From Debaryomyces hansenii CBS767 (lineage: Eukaryota; Ascomycota; Pichiomycetes; Serinales; Debaryomycetaceae): DNA of 64,000 nucleotides. The stretch lies in contig NC_006046.2 in the NCBI RefSeq assembly GCF_000006445.2, positions 620,001-684,000 of the forward strand. Reading direction: 5' to 3'. The notes beneath the pieces were generated by a model. The model had not been told where the DNA came from and ran no database searches. It was given only the letters and a program-made list of their open reading frames with translations. The translations under genes and the position numbers were made by a program. How positions within the stretch are numbered: the first letter of the stretch is position 1; each line of letters starts with the position of its first letter. Positions 40,749 to 51,079 of this stretch are shown here, piece after piece.

Positions 40749-40864
40749 TAGTATAGGTTAATAATATTTATGGGTGATAATAATAAAATAATGCTTATTG
40801 TAATAGCTACTATGTACAGATATAATTACAAACAACATGTGCAATACCTCTGGGGGCCGACTGC

Positions 40865-41614
40865 TTATTTGGTGTTGGAATCTTCAGCCTTAGCTTTTTC
40901 CTTGACTACCTTGGTGGCGTCGTCAGCAATAGTTTCGGCAGATTGTTCTGAAGCATCTCCCTTCTTCTCGTTAACGTCAACTAATGGTTCTTGTTCTTCG
41001 TCGTCGTATAATTCTTCCTTGTAGTGTTCTGGGTGTTCTCTGAAACAATTTCTCATACTTTCGAACTTCTTGATACATTCAATACCCTTTGGTTCTGATT
41101 CGGAGTAGATGAAGCACGCAAAGGCTTCCTTGAATTCTTCACCACATGGTCCGTGGGCCATGCCTCCTAAACAAGGACAATCCCAGTTGATTTCCCCGGT
41201 CTCTGGGTTGTATGCTGCACCTTCGTACGAGTTTTCTTCATCTTTTTGGGATTCTTCCGATGGCTTGTCAGTTTCGGTTCTAGTTTCTGGATTGGCTTCT
41301 TCTGCTGGAACCTTGGTTTTAACATCAGCTTTACCAATGGCTTCCTTTTCGGCCTTTTCAACGAATTCCTTTTTTCCTGTAGATTCTGCCTTCTTTTTGC
41401 CTTCTTCAACCTTGTTTTCGTCAACTTCATTCGCAATATGGTTCCCATTCAAGTAGTTAATGGACATAATGACTGGAATTAAGGCAATACCAGCACCCAA
41501 GTACATGTTGGTTTTAGAAGCCTTTGCGGCTCTAAATCCTTGGTTTGAAAAGGTTCTCTTGGAGAAAGTTTGTGTGGTTTGAGCTAACACTCTTCTTGTA
41601 GCGAGTCTATACAT
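40865..41614 (-). CDS. MIA40: Mia40, intermembrane-space import oxidoreductase
   Basis: The 249-residue protein has a basic presequence (1-30), one membrane anchor (about 36-55), an acidic linker, the redox CPC motif (146-148) and twin CX9C pairs (Cys157/Cys167 and Cys180/Cys190), then an acidic tail. This is the fungal membrane-anchored form of Mia40/Tim40, which with Erv1 oxidises and traps small cysteine-rich proteins in the intermembrane space. The N terminus suggests TIM23 import with lateral release. Neighbour of YKT6, as in S. cerevisiae. Confidence 0.97.
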   Translation of the reverse strand: MYRLATRRVLAQTTQTFSKRTFSNQGFRAAKASKTNMYLGAGIALIPVIMSINYLNGNHIANEVDENKVEEGKKKAESTGKKEFVEKAEKEAIGKADVKTKVPAEEANPETRTETDKPSEESQKDEENSYEGAAYNPETGEINWDCPCLGGMAHGPCGEEFKEAFACFIYSESEPKGIECIKKFESMRNCFREHPEHYKEELYDDEEQEPLVDVNEKKGDASEQSAETIADDATKVVKEKAKAEDSNTK

Positions 41615-42134
41615 TATTCTAATTTTTACGTGGTTTAGCTATGATATAGTTCCATAGGAATAGTTAATTTGCCATTTATATACGGAAATTTTTCAGATGA
41701 CTAAGCGCGGATTATATACACTCTGTACTTAAGTCCTGGTGTTATATGGGATTATACTAGCTGCAAATACCCCTATATCAGTAGGGATCCGATAAAAGAT
41801 ATGGTCATGGATAATAATGGACGTCTGATAGTGAGTTACAAAGAAAAAAGCAATCAATTTTGCTTTCTTTGTAGGGATTTTTATCAAGTGTCTCGAATCA
41901 CTATCCTATCAAAGACTCTTACTAATTCCACCAATTCAGGTCTGATATAAGCTTGGCTGGAGGCTACAAGTGTATTATCATGCTCATGTTTATTTCTCTC
42001 CGTATAAATCCGAGGTCGACGATATTATTGAATTATGTACAAGTGGATATGCATTTCGAAAAAATTAGGCACATCAGACGGGTTGGACAAATGTTTATTA
42101 TTCTTTGGATTGGTTTCAGTTAGTCAGATGTACC
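41615..42134. other. Intergenic region between MIA40 and a small gene
   Basis: About 520 bp holding the MIA40 promoter and the 3' end of the small gene at 42135-42452. I see no additional gene. Confidence 0.5.
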
Positions 42135-42452
42135 CTATGTGTCTCTTATGTCTTTGCTTAAATCTTCTAATGGTATAGGTTCACTTATTGGATTCTCAAC
42201 ACGAGAACTAGCCCAGAGAATCAGACAAAATACAACAATCACAGACACCCCTCCGACCTTACGAAGAACCTTCAAAGTGATCTCTGACTCCTTTGTATTT
42301 TCTTCTCCGAATCTATTTATTCTTTTGTTTAATCGTTTAAAGTCGTCCTTCATAGAGTATGCCCTGACACTTGGATTGGATTGTAACGAAATGACCCCAT
42401 TTCTATAAGCTCCGAGCGCTCTGAAAGTTATGCTTCTGCTAATTTGTATCAT
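42135..42452 (-). CDS. Small single-span protein, probably mitochondrial
   Basis: A 105-residue protein with an N terminus rich in Arg, Ser and hydrophobics and no early acidic residues (MIQISRSITFRALGAYRNG), a likely presequence. A basic helix (DDFKRLNKRINRF), one membrane segment (VGGVSVIVVFCLILWAS, about 67-83) and an acidic tail follow. This suits a small inner-membrane protein facing the intermembrane space. I do not recognise it; one thought is a Coi1-like respiratory-chain interactor, which is weak. An open frame on the other strand (42139-42408) is its shadow. Confidence 0.65.
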   Translation of the reverse strand: MIQISRSITFRALGAYRNGVISLQSNPSVRAYSMKDDFKRLNKRINRFGEENTKESEITLKVLRKVGGVSVIVVFCLILWASSRVENPISEPIPLEDLSKDIRDT

Positions 42453-42652
42453 TATTGTCTATAATAGATGAGATTCCCTCAATTGTTTGCTTTGATTTGC
42501 ATTGGTTTATCTTCATTATCAGCTCTGCCGTGAAAAATTGAGCACTAAACAGGTTTTCGCACAACCTTTTATTGGTTCCATATAGTACGATGAATGAAAC
42601 AAAGAATTAGCTTATTGAAACGGATTCCAGGGTTAGATTCTTTGAGTATTCT

Positions 42653-45010
42653 TCAGAAATATTTAGTCAAGTCGTCAAGGCTAATTGGCTGGTAGTCGAT
42701 TTTATCAGGATCTTGTAGATTGGTAGAAATCCATAAAACATCGTCTTGAATATACGAGTATTTCTTTCCTGATTTAGATTCTAGTTTATATAAGGGAAGA
42801 CCTAATTCAGGATGATGCTTGTTCTTGATTGTCGAGAATAAAATATCGTTCAGCATGCAGTAAGATACAACAATATCTTTAAATGTTGTCAATAACTGAT
42901 AAGACGGAATCCCTTCCACGTTTACGGAAGATGACTCTATATTATTTGGTTCGTATGCATCATCATTCAACATTAATTCATAGATCTTTTTGTTGGCTGG
43001 AAACGAATCATTTTCATAAGATGGTAGTCTCGGTAACGATACTGGTTTCTCGTTTACTATATCTTCAATAATTTGTAACCCTGTATTGAAATACCAGTCA
43101 ACCATACGAATTATTGAGGATGCAACGAAGTCGTATTCCTTAGCAGAATTGCAGAACCAGTCATACCACATTTGATACCACTGTGATATTTGCAAGGATC
43201 TGTAGTCAACCAGTTGCAACCATACAACTAAGGTTTTAATCCAAGGATTAAAGAATTTGAATTGCAAAAGAACAACTGCTTCTTGTCCATTGATTAATTG
43301 GTGTTGCTTGAATTTGAATATCAACAGAAAAACAAGCTCTAACTTTGCAAATTCTAATTTAGACCCTAGCCAGGAAAGATCTTCATGCGTAGACATAAAG
43401 GTGCAAAAGGACATTTTCAACGCATTCTGGATCTCTGTGACTATTCCCTCGCCGAGTATTTCATCGAAAATAATAATCCATACTTCAAATAATAGTATTA
43501 ATTCGGAAACAATGCTTTCCTCGTAATACTCTTTGCCTTGTTTAACACTTAAATATTCTTCCCAGAATGAGCTTCCACTTCCATGCATCACAAAATTCAA
43601 ATATTTCTCAAATATTGTACGAATTAAAGTCCTGCCCACCATCAGCGACTCATCTAGAGATAACAAAGATATATAATCCATAATAAAATTATGGGGTGGC
43701 ATATTCGAGTGTTTGCCAGGCGACCATGTTTCCAATTTTTGATTAAGAAAGGGCAATAGTACCTCGTTGGTCAAATTGTTCGATATTGCTAATGTAGGAT
43801 TTATCAACACAGGAGCACTTATCCAGATCTGTAAATAATCCATTAGTTGACCGTGAATAGTATCTGTATTTGTCTTATCATCAATTATAAATTTCAAATT
43901 CTGTTTAATGTTGGAGTAAATTAAGGAGTCCCAATGGCCCAATTGATTCAAATCAATTATCTCAATTTCACGATATATGTAAGCCCAGTCAGACATTATA
44001 TTTATGAGTAAGTGGGTCGGATCAATTGCATCCTCAAAATACTTCTGGAATAATTCGGACGTGATTGGTGAAACTATTGAAACAAACGTTTCCCGAATTC
44101 CTTTGAATGCAGAGTATGGTAGGCTTACCAACTTTTTCAACGTATTTGAAACACAAGCAATCTTTTGTTCTTCGTCAGAAAGCGACATATATTCGTTATT
44201 GAATGACTCTATTACTTCCACAATCCCTTCCATTTGAATTAATTCATCATTTTGTGAACTTAAGCGGGCTTCCATTTCTTTCAATTGAAATCCGTGGAAC
44301 CTTTCGTCCTTTATTACATCATCCAACTCATTATTTATTTTGTTTAATTTCTCGTATGCATTCGTCAACTCGCTGGACAAGTCTTGATTCCCGTGTCGTA
44401 TAGGTTGCTTCGAAAAATTGTCTGACAATTCCTTATACTTCATTGGAACATCTGCACCTTTCATTTCCAAATCTTCAATTAAATCAAAAATATCTAACTG
44501 AGGCTCCACTCTATCTGGTTTCTCTTGTTTCTCTTCATCACTCGAACTCATAGCTTCATCAAAATCTTGTATTTTTTCCTTAATACCACCAACACCTAAC
44601 CCTTGTGGTCTCAACTTCGTTTCAATTGGGTTTACTATACCTCTTTTATCTGATCCTAACCCGGTGCCTTCCACATACCCCATCTTCATCATTAGTTTAG
44701 CTCCAATACCATATTTCTTAGTGTAGGACGACGATCCACTACTCGCTACCGGTGTATTAAGCCAACTCAATGGAACTTCTTCATTTGCTCCTTTTCCTCT
44801 AATATATTCACCACCCTGGTTCATACCATCTTTCAAGTCGTCCTGATCTTCTTGTTCCTCGTCGTCGTAATCTGAAAATTCATCATTAATCGACCTCGCT
44901 AGAGTGCTCATTGACTGAGGAGGTTTAGCATTTGGTGCATTCTTCCCGGGCATGGTCGAAGAAGACCCCTTTGTGAACATTAGGTTCTTATACAGACTCG
45001 AAATGCCCAT
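42653..45010 (-). CDS. SPP382: Spp382/Ntr1, G-patch spliceosome disassembly factor
   Basis: The 785-residue protein has an acidic N terminus, a G-patch at about 96-140 (KYGIGAKLMMKMGYVEGTGLG...RPQGLGVGG) and a long helical C-terminal GCFC/TFIP11-type region with Trp-rich segments (NPWIKTLVVWLQLVDY, WYQMWYDWFCNSAKEYD). Spp382/Ntr1 activates the helicase Prp43 to release the intron lariat and take apart spent spliceosomes. The size agrees with TFIP11-family proteins. It is next to ATG17, as in S. cerevisiae. Confidence 0.93.
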   Translation of the reverse strand: MGISSLYKNLMFTKGSSSTMPGKNAPNAKPPQSMSTLARSINDEFSDYDDEEQEDQDDLKDGMNQGGEYIRGKGANEEVPLSWLNTPVASSGSSSYTKKYGIGAKLMMKMGYVEGTGLGSDKRGIVNPIETKLRPQGLGVGGIKEKIQDFDEAMSSSDEEKQEKPDRVEPQLDIFDLIEDLEMKGADVPMKYKELSDNFSKQPIRHGNQDLSSELTNAYEKLNKINNELDDVIKDERFHGFQLKEMEARLSSQNDELIQMEGIVEVIESFNNEYMSLSDEEQKIACVSNTLKKLVSLPYSAFKGIRETFVSIVSPITSELFQKYFEDAIDPTHLLINIMSDWAYIYREIEIIDLNQLGHWDSLIYSNIKQNLKFIIDDKTNTDTIHGQLMDYLQIWISAPVLINPTLAISNNLTNEVLLPFLNQKLETWSPGKHSNMPPHNFIMDYISLLSLDESLMVGRTLIRTIFEKYLNFVMHGSGSSFWEEYLSVKQGKEYYEESIVSELILLFEVWIIIFDEILGEGIVTEIQNALKMSFCTFMSTHEDLSWLGSKLEFAKLELVFLLIFKFKQHQLINGQEAVVLLQFKFFNPWIKTLVVWLQLVDYRSLQISQWYQMWYDWFCNSAKEYDFVASSIIRMVDWYFNTGLQIIEDIVNEKPVSLPRLPSYENDSFPANKKIYELMLNDDAYEPNNIESSSVNVEGIPSYQLLTTFKDIVVSYCMLNDILFSTIKNKHHPELGLPLYKLESKSGKKYSYIQDDVLWISTNLQDPDKIDYQPISLDDLTKYF

Positions 45011-45149
45011 ATATACTTCCTATTTCTTATCGATACAATAGTCTATCAACAGTAGGCTAAAATCTATTTACATTTCACATATGAGATGATTCACGTGAAT
45101 GGTTCCAAATAAATGCAGAATGGTTTATGATAGACTATATGACTAAATA

Positions 45150-46613
45150 CTATAACTTCATGGTCTTAATAAGGTCTGATAGATTAATCTCTTCGGCTGA
45201 CTCGTTAAACTTACCATCATTGTAATCTTTTTGTACATCATCTAGACCCTCCGTTACAACCTGTATAATTGAGGGCTGATTAAGCTCACCAGGTAGCTTA
45301 AACTCATTGGGAATAAACTCACCATATCTTGCAAGCCAGTTCTTCCGCCGCTCGTATTCTTCTTGTTGTAAGTGGAACATATCATTGTTGAGAAAGTCTG
45401 TAAGTTTTGCAAGGTATTTTCGTGGATAAGTGTATTGTTCGTAAAAGAGTTCAGTAAGATACTCTGATTTGTAGATGGAGAGAAATTGGGTGTAGTGGTA
45501 CAGAAGCAGTGTTATAGTCTCGATGTAGGCTTCGAGCGGCGTCTGGTTCGAATTCATAGCTATTGAGCACTTGCCAAAGATTTCATCGCACGAGAGGACT
45601 AAGATCATATATTTGGACAAGTGAGTGGCCTTGTAATCTGTATAAAATTCGAGAAGATCCTTGATCATGGAAATTAAGGAGTCAATACGAGAAAACTCGC
45701 TGCTCAAGAGCTTTTTTGTTCTCACTTCATTGTTTACAATGATATCGTATACCGTGTTAAGCTCCTTGAGCACATCCGGTAATTCTAGGGCGTCATTCCG
45801 AAGCACTTCAAAATTCACGTCGCCCAGTGGGTCTTTTGGATTCTTAGTGTTGAAAAACAATGTACCCTGGACACATTGGTCGTAATGGTTCGTCATCATC
45901 TCCAACATGGGGACCAATTCGTGTTCCAATGACGAATTTTCCTTTAATATGGTATTGATCAAGTTGTTTAGCTTGTAAGGAGACACATCCGGAGCCAAGT
46001 TCATTCCCAACTGAACCGGCATTAGCTCCTTGTACTGCTTCATAATATTATGATATTTCTTCAACGCAATTATCTGGTACGGCTCGATTACGCTCTCATT
46101 CATCGTTTTCTCGAGTAATCCATGTAATTTAGTGCAGTTGGCCTTATAAATTTCAATGTTGGTGGTAAGCAATTTTATGTCATCCATGGAAATGAAATCA
46201 CAAAGATTTCTATCCTCTACCAAAGTGTCTATATGTACCTCTAGTTCATGTACTACGTTATTAATCAAGTAACTCGGAACTTTTGCCTTGGCTAGCCGTG
46301 CAAGTATATCATCTAGCTCTGCTAATGCAGGGGTCAAATCTCGCTCCACCTGTACGTTGAACTGACTGACCGACTCCTTTCTTATGCGACTTTGGGACTC
46401 TACTATCGATGTCAACAACTCGTGTTGCTGTTTCAACGCATCAACCATAAATGTGACAAATTGAAGCCTTTCAGGAAGCTGGGTAACTAGCTGATAAGTA
46501 GTTGACTGGAGCAGTGCTTGTGCCCGTGTGCACATCTTTTTGGCTTCCTGTAAAGTAGTTTGCGCCTGTTCTGACCATGATATCACTGTATCTCTATCAA
46601 CACCAGAAGACAT
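45150..46613 (-). CDS. ATG17: Atg17, autophagy scaffold
   Basis: With the ATG at 46613 the protein has 487 residues; the codons upstream lack an ATG. It is almost entirely coiled-coil, in keeping with the crescent-shaped Atg17 dimer that with Atg29 and Atg31 recruits Atg1/Atg13 to the phagophore assembly site. Family stretches include the N-terminal [24 protein letters not shown] and the late [24 protein letters not shown]. The length is near the family norm (417 in S. cerevisiae, longer in others). Divergent from CDC73 over 206 bp, which contain a T-rich tract at 46705-46713. Confidence 0.9.
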   Translation of the reverse strand: MSSGVDRDTVISWSEQAQTTLQEAKKMCTRAQALLQSTTYQLVTQLPERLQFVTFMVDALKQQHELLTSIVESQSRIRKESVSQFNVQVERDLTPALAELDDILARLAKAKVPSYLINNVVHELEVHIDTLVEDRNLCDFISMDDIKLLTTNIEIYKANCTKLHGLLEKTMNESVIEPYQIIALKKYHNIMKQYKELMPVQLGMNLAPDVSPYKLNNLINTILKENSSLEHELVPMLEMMTNHYDQCVQGTLFFNTKNPKDPLGDVNFEVLRNDALELPDVLKELNTVYDIIVNNEVRTKKLLSSEFSRIDSLISMIKDLLEFYTDYKATHLSKYMILVLSCDEIFGKCSIAMNSNQTPLEAYIETITLLLYHYTQFLSIYKSEYLTELFYEQYTYPRKYLAKLTDFLNNDMFHLQQEEYERRKNWLARYGEFIPNEFKLPGELNQPSIIQVVTEGLDDVQKDYNDGKFNESAEEINLSDLIKTMKL

Positions 46614-46819
46614 ATCATTCCTAGGCAATATATAGTACCTTATACAACCATTCTATTCACTTATCTATGGGTCCTTATTATAGAGCATTGAGATCATGTG
46701 ACTATTTTTTTTTCGTCCTGAAAATTGTGTTCAAGTAACATTCAACATCAATCAACCATCTATAGATACCAAATTAATCAGTATTCTTGACTCTTACAGG
46801 TTGGGCAACGTAGTATAGA

Positions 46820-47971
46820 ATGAGTAGTACGGACATATTACAACATTTACGAGAAACAACGGTTAATAAGGAGCCTATAACGTTGCTTAAAGGCGATGGA
46901 GATAATCAAAGTGCAACAGAATCAATAAAAGAAGCTAGCCACGTAAAATTTGGAGTTTCAGAGAATATATACTCATTGGACGAGCTCACCAACTTCTATA
47001 ATGAAGATAAACAACAAACATTGAAAGCGGTGATATTTTGTTGGTTACATGATAAGTCGTCGATTGTTGACTATAAGAATGAATGCTTGGACTATGGCAT
47101 TGCAGACTTCAAATTCTTGGTAAAAACCGAATTGACCACCTGGTTGAATGGTAATTCAGATACATGTACTTTCATTAGAAACGAGGGGACTAACAAAAGC
47201 ACCGGTGCTAGTTCGAGTTCTAATGTTGGTAGCGCAAGTAAGGCCGATGCGGTAGACAGCAAAAAGCACAAGTTGGACGACCCCCAGATCGACCGTATCT
47301 CGCAACATGAAAAGGAGTCTATAGATCATAATGCTGCGTTGAGAGGATCCAAGAATATCGACTTTGGTTACCTAGTATCAGATGCGAAGAAATTTATCAG
47401 CCAGTTGAAACGTGCTAAACCATCCTCATCATCCACGCAAAACGGTTCTAAATCTAACGGCCCTGGTGCTCCAAAGAAGCAGCCCATCATTATTGTTTCT
47501 CCCGCCAGTACTTCTTTAATAGCATTGAATAACATCAAAGAATTTCTTGAAGACAGTAAATTTGTCGAGCCTAGTGCGTCGTCAAACAAGAAGCCTGCAA
47601 ACGGTATTGTTACTATTCATCATAAGTCAGAAAGATTGATATCTTCTGCCCAGAACATTATGGTTGTTGATAATGTTGATATGTTCACTAAGCCAGAATA
47701 CTGGGATCGTGTGGTTGCAATCTTCACAACTGGTCAAACTTGGCAATTCGCTAAATATAAATACTCAAAACCTGAACATTTATTTCAGAGATACGCTGGT
47801 TTTTACGTCAGTTATCACGGGGATGTGACCCCGAAACAAATCAAGGACTGGAACGTAACTGAATTGAAGATTGATAGAAGTGATAAGAGATTTAGAGATA
47901 AAATGGTCGTAAGAGACTTTTGGGCGGATATTGAAAAGGTCTTGATTGCCAAGGGATATGGTAAGCAATAA
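46820..47971 (+). CDS. CDC73: Cdc73, Paf1 complex subunit
   Basis: The 383-residue product ends in the Ras-like Cdc73 C-terminal domain (about 222-383), recognisable from KQPIIIVSPASTSLIALNNIKEFLED, NIMVVDNVDMFTKPEYWDRVVAIFTTGQTWQFAKYK and VRDFWADIEKVL. Cdc73 binds phosphorylated RNA polymerase II and Spt5 and anchors the Paf1 complex during elongation. The length is close to that of the S. cerevisiae protein (393). It converges with MST1, 103 bp between stops. Confidence 0.96.
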   Translation: MSSTDILQHLRETTVNKEPITLLKGDGDNQSATESIKEASHVKFGVSENIYSLDELTNFYNEDKQQTLKAVIFCWLHDKSSIVDYKNECLDYGIADFKFLVKTELTTWLNGNSDTCTFIRNEGTNKSTGASSSSNVGSASKADAVDSKKHKLDDPQIDRISQHEKESIDHNAALRGSKNIDFGYLVSDAKKFISQLKRAKPSSSSTQNGSKSNGPGAPKKQPIIIVSPASTSLIALNNIKEFLEDSKFVEPSASSNKKPANGIVTIHHKSERLISSAQNIMVVDNVDMFTKPEYWDRVVAIFTTGQTWQFAKYKYSKPEHLFQRYAGFYVSYHGDVTPKQIKDWNVTELKIDRSDKRFRDKMVVRDFWADIEKVLIAKGYGKQ

Positions 47972-48074
47972 ATCATACATCCCTAAAGTCGTATAACATA
48001 TAACTACTGTAAAATTATTTTAATATAAACTATTGATTTATTATGCACGCTATATACAAGTATAGTTATCTGAT

Positions 48075-49499
48075 CTAGAGATAACGTTTTTCTAAGTCGA
48101 TAAACTTTTGATAAATCTCTTCTGGCGTCAAATTGCTGATCTTTCTATCATCCCTTGATCTAATTGCAACGGTGCCATTTTGTAAATCCTTATCTCCAAG
48201 CATTAATATGTATGAATACCCTTTTTGTGTTGCATCTTTAATTCTATTCCCAACAGTTTCACTTCTGCTATCTACGTCAACATAAAAGTTATAACCAGTC
48301 ATTGGAGATACTTCGACCGTATCATCCATTATGTCGCCGACTAATTTCTTCTGTAAAGCCACAGCTGCGTCATGGTGAGTATCATTAACAGGAATGATCA
48401 CAGCCTGTCTTGGGTTTATCCAGAATGGCCATTTGCCTTGATAATGATCTAACAATATGGCAAAGAATCTTTCCAATGATCCAAATACGGCTCTATGGAT
48501 CATTATAGGTTGATTATCACGATTACCATCCTTAGAAATATAATTCAATTTAAATCTCGATGGCAACTGAAAGTCTAGTTGTATTGTACCAACCTGGTGT
48601 TTCTTATCAAATGCATCTTTCAATAATATATCAATCTTAGGGCCATAGAACGCACCATCGCCTTCTCTGATTGACCAATTTCCTCGACCAGCTGTATTGT
48701 CCAAAACATTTGTAAGTTGAGACTCTGCATCATTCCATGTGGTAATGTCACCCATAAACTTATCCGTTGGTCTTGTCGAGAGAAAGAATTCAACATCTTT
48801 AACACTATCTATACCAAACACTTTATAAGTATCTTTTATTAAGTTGATGGTATTAGTGATTTCATCTTGGATTTGATATAGTTCGCAAAAAATATGGCCA
48901 TCATCTTGATGAAAACGACGTACTCTTGTCAATCCTGAAAGTGCACCGCTAGCTTCATTTCTATGCAAAGACGAAAAGTCCGAATATCTAATCGGTAACT
49001 CATTATACGATCTTTCAAACTTTGAAAATATTAAGCAATGCCCAGGACAGTTCATTGGTTTTAATCCATAGTCATGTAAACCCTCGCTATCATCATGATT
49101 GTGTTCATGACTTATATCTTCTTCCTTTGATAAATCGTTACCAACAACCTTGAACATATCTTCCTTATAGTTCTCCCAATGTCCTGACATTTCCCACAAT
49201 TTAGTTTTGTAAATCAATGGGGTGATAACTTCTTGAAATCCATACTTCAATTGTTGATTCTTCATAAAATGAACTAACTTATTAAATATACGTGTTCCAT
49301 GTGGCAAAAAGAATATAGATCCAGGTGTTAATGAATCAGTAGTATATAGTAATTGCTTGTTTGAAATAGCATGATTTGCCTGCGTTGACGATTCCTTGTC
49401 ACTGATATTTGAGGAGTAACGCAAGAATGACAATCTAGTGGCACTGATGCCTCCAATTCTAATTCTTGGAGCCAAAGACCCCTTTGATAATCTAACCAT
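48075..49499 (-). CDS. MST1: Mitochondrial threonyl-tRNA synthetase Mst1
   Basis: The 474-residue class-II synthetase lacks the N-terminal TGS and editing domains of the cytosolic enzyme, as Mst1 does. It starts with an Arg/Ser-rich presequence (about 1-35). Motif 2 is in SLHRNEASGALSGLTRVRRFHQDDGHIF, the zinc-binding cysteine in KPMNCPGHCLIF, and motif 3 near IHRAVFGSLERFFAILLDHY. The C-terminal anticodon-binding domain covers about 375-474. It charges mitochondrial tRNA-Thr. It lies in a cluster with MIA40 and YKT6 orthologues, as in S. cerevisiae. Confidence 0.96.
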   Translation of the reverse strand: MVRLSKGSLAPRIRIGGISATRLSFLRYSSNISDKESSTQANHAISNKQLLYTTDSLTPGSIFFLPHGTRIFNKLVHFMKNQQLKYGFQEVITPLIYKTKLWEMSGHWENYKEDMFKVVGNDLSKEEDISHEHNHDDSEGLHDYGLKPMNCPGHCLIFSKFERSYNELPIRYSDFSSLHRNEASGALSGLTRVRRFHQDDGHIFCELYQIQDEITNTINLIKDTYKVFGIDSVKDVEFFLSTRPTDKFMGDITTWNDAESQLTNVLDNTAGRGNWSIREGDGAFYGPKIDILLKDAFDKKHQVGTIQLDFQLPSRFKLNYISKDGNRDNQPIMIHRAVFGSLERFFAILLDHYQGKWPFWINPRQAVIIPVNDTHHDAAVALQKKLVGDIMDDTVEVSPMTGYNFYVDVDSRSETVGNRIKDATQKGYSYILMLGDKDLQNGTVAIRSRDDRKISNLTPEEIYQKFIDLEKRYL

Positions 49500-49797
49500 A
49501 TATTAAAGTTGCTTCTGCAAGATAGATTTACCACCTACAATTTTTTTTTTCATCGAATTATGTCCCAGAAAGATCGCACAGATATCAAATACCCATATAT
49601 TAAATAAGAATTTAGTATACAAAGTTGTGAAGGCATATATGCAAATATTAACCTATATGTGTGAAGTAAATATGATGAGCGTGATAATTCCTTATTTCTC
49701 CAGGTAAAAATCAGTATTTCTATGTATTAATCCGACTATTAGCAGTGATCCATTCGTAAAATCAAAATGTCAGACTAGTGTAATCACAAACGCATGG

Positions 49798-50361
49798 CTA
49801 CGTTTCTAGCTTAGTTTCAGGGGTTTCAGAAGCAGACATAGGTGCTGTCGAACTACCGGCCGTGTTTTCATCTTCCTTAACGGTTGCAATAGCAGGTGGT
49901 GGAGGAGCAACATTCTTTGGTTCTTTTCCGTGGTCTTTCTGTCTCCATGTAACATACTTGATCTTGAATCCACTAAAAGTTTTGAACTGGGTAGGCTTTT
50001 TTATCCATTTCTTTGTAGGATTACCCGATTTGTCTAACAAGTAGTGTTCACTGTTTATGCTGTTCATCGTTAATCCGGATGTCGACAGTTCCTTTAATCC
50101 TGAGTTAATCTTAAAGTTGTTCACATTGGACACTTCTGGGTTGGTGCTTGGTGCTGGCGACGATACCTTTGATACCGTCTTCGGTGGATTCTTGATGACC
50201 TTCTTAGGTGCTGGAGAAGTACCTCCTCCGGAAGTTTTTTTCTCTTCGGCCGTTATTTTCTTTTGACGTGTCTTCGATATAGGGGTTGGAAAATGTGGTA
50301 ATGTTTGCAAAAAAGAACTTGGAGCTCTTAGTTTAACCCAGTGTCTTCTAGGTTGCGCCAT
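49798..50361 (-). CDS. IES4: Probable INO80 complex subunit Ies4
   Basis: The 187-residue protein is basic and mostly disordered, with a Pro/Ser/Lys-rich middle. Its conserved part is at about residues 110-143, KKWIKKPTQFKTFSGFKIKYVTWRQK, which I associate with the fungal Ies4 family of the INO80 chromatin remodeller. Ies4 is a target of the Mec1 checkpoint kinase. The call rests on this motif from memory and on size, so it is moderate. Proline-rich APPPPAIA near the end is low complexity. Confidence 0.65.
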   Translation of the reverse strand: MAQPRRHWVKLRAPSSFLQTLPHFPTPISKTRQKKITAEEKKTSGGGTSPAPKKVIKNPPKTVSKVSSPAPSTNPEVSNVNNFKINSGLKELSTSGLTMNSINSEHYLLDKSGNPTKKWIKKPTQFKTFSGFKIKYVTWRQKDHGKEPKNVAPPPPAIATVKEDENTAGSSTAPMSASETPETKLET

Positions 50362-50637
50362 AATTTCTGAGTCTAGTGTTATTAATACTCAAGACCAGCT
50401 AACGGCTCGTATATATGTAACCAAAATGGAATTAATAATGAATAATATGAACCAGTACAATTAACAGGCTTTTATTATGAAGGGTTGGATAGGAATGTTG
50501 ATTAAAATTTGATTGAAATGTTTAATATGGACTAAATCAACGAAAAAAGTGGTTCAAATCGTGATTGAGAAATTTCATTCCCTTATTATTAGATGCAAAC
50601 TAGCTTATAAACACTATTACAATTGCATTACAGTAAG

Positions 50638-51018
50638 ATGGATACACGACCCGATTTGAGTAGGGAACGAATGTCGTCAAGGATAGACTTCCTTTCTAAT
50701 AATTTGAAGTTGGATGTTAGGGCACATCAGAGAACTTACGAGGGAGCATACACTCGTACAGCTATAGGTTGCTTGTCATTTTCAATAGTAATTATTAAGT
50801 TATTTTCGAAGGAGTTCCTTCTAATTGGAACAATCTACACTGCTTATGGTTGTTTGCTCTATTTTATAGGGGTAGTCAAGTCATATTCAGTTGATACATA
50901 TTATGATCCGTCTAAGAAGATGGAAATGTATAAAACTGGGGGTAATAGTGTCCTAGTCCTATCAGTGATAAGTTTTATTAGCTACGTTGCATTATTGGTG
51001 TTGGTAATACGGTTGTGA
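50638..51018 (+). CDS. DUF202-family membrane protein
   Basis: With the ATG at 50638 the protein has 126 residues and three membrane segments (about 38-56, 62-80 and 104-124). The first is preceded by the DUF202 hallmark R-A-H-Q-R-T-Y-x3-Y-T-R-T-A. The family includes the small Vtc1 subunit of the vacuolar polyphosphate polymerase, but this one lacks the closer Vtc1 features and is more like uncharacterised fungal DUF202 proteins. Function unknown. It converges with MDM31, 61 bp between stops. Confidence 0.75.
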   Translation: MDTRPDLSRERMSSRIDFLSNNLKLDVRAHQRTYEGAYTRTAIGCLSFSIVIIKLFSKEFLLIGTIYTAYGCLLYFIGVVKSYSVDTYYDPSKKMEMYKTGGNSVLVLSVISFISYVALLVLVIRL

Positions 51019-51079
51019 TTAATACCTTCTGTCGGATAGAGGAATAATATATACATGAGAATAATAAATAAATGTACCT

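Noticed and set aside
50549..50559. GGTTCAAATCG, a B-box-like sequence
   Set aside because: No A box or cloverleaf could be built around it, so it is not a tRNA gene.
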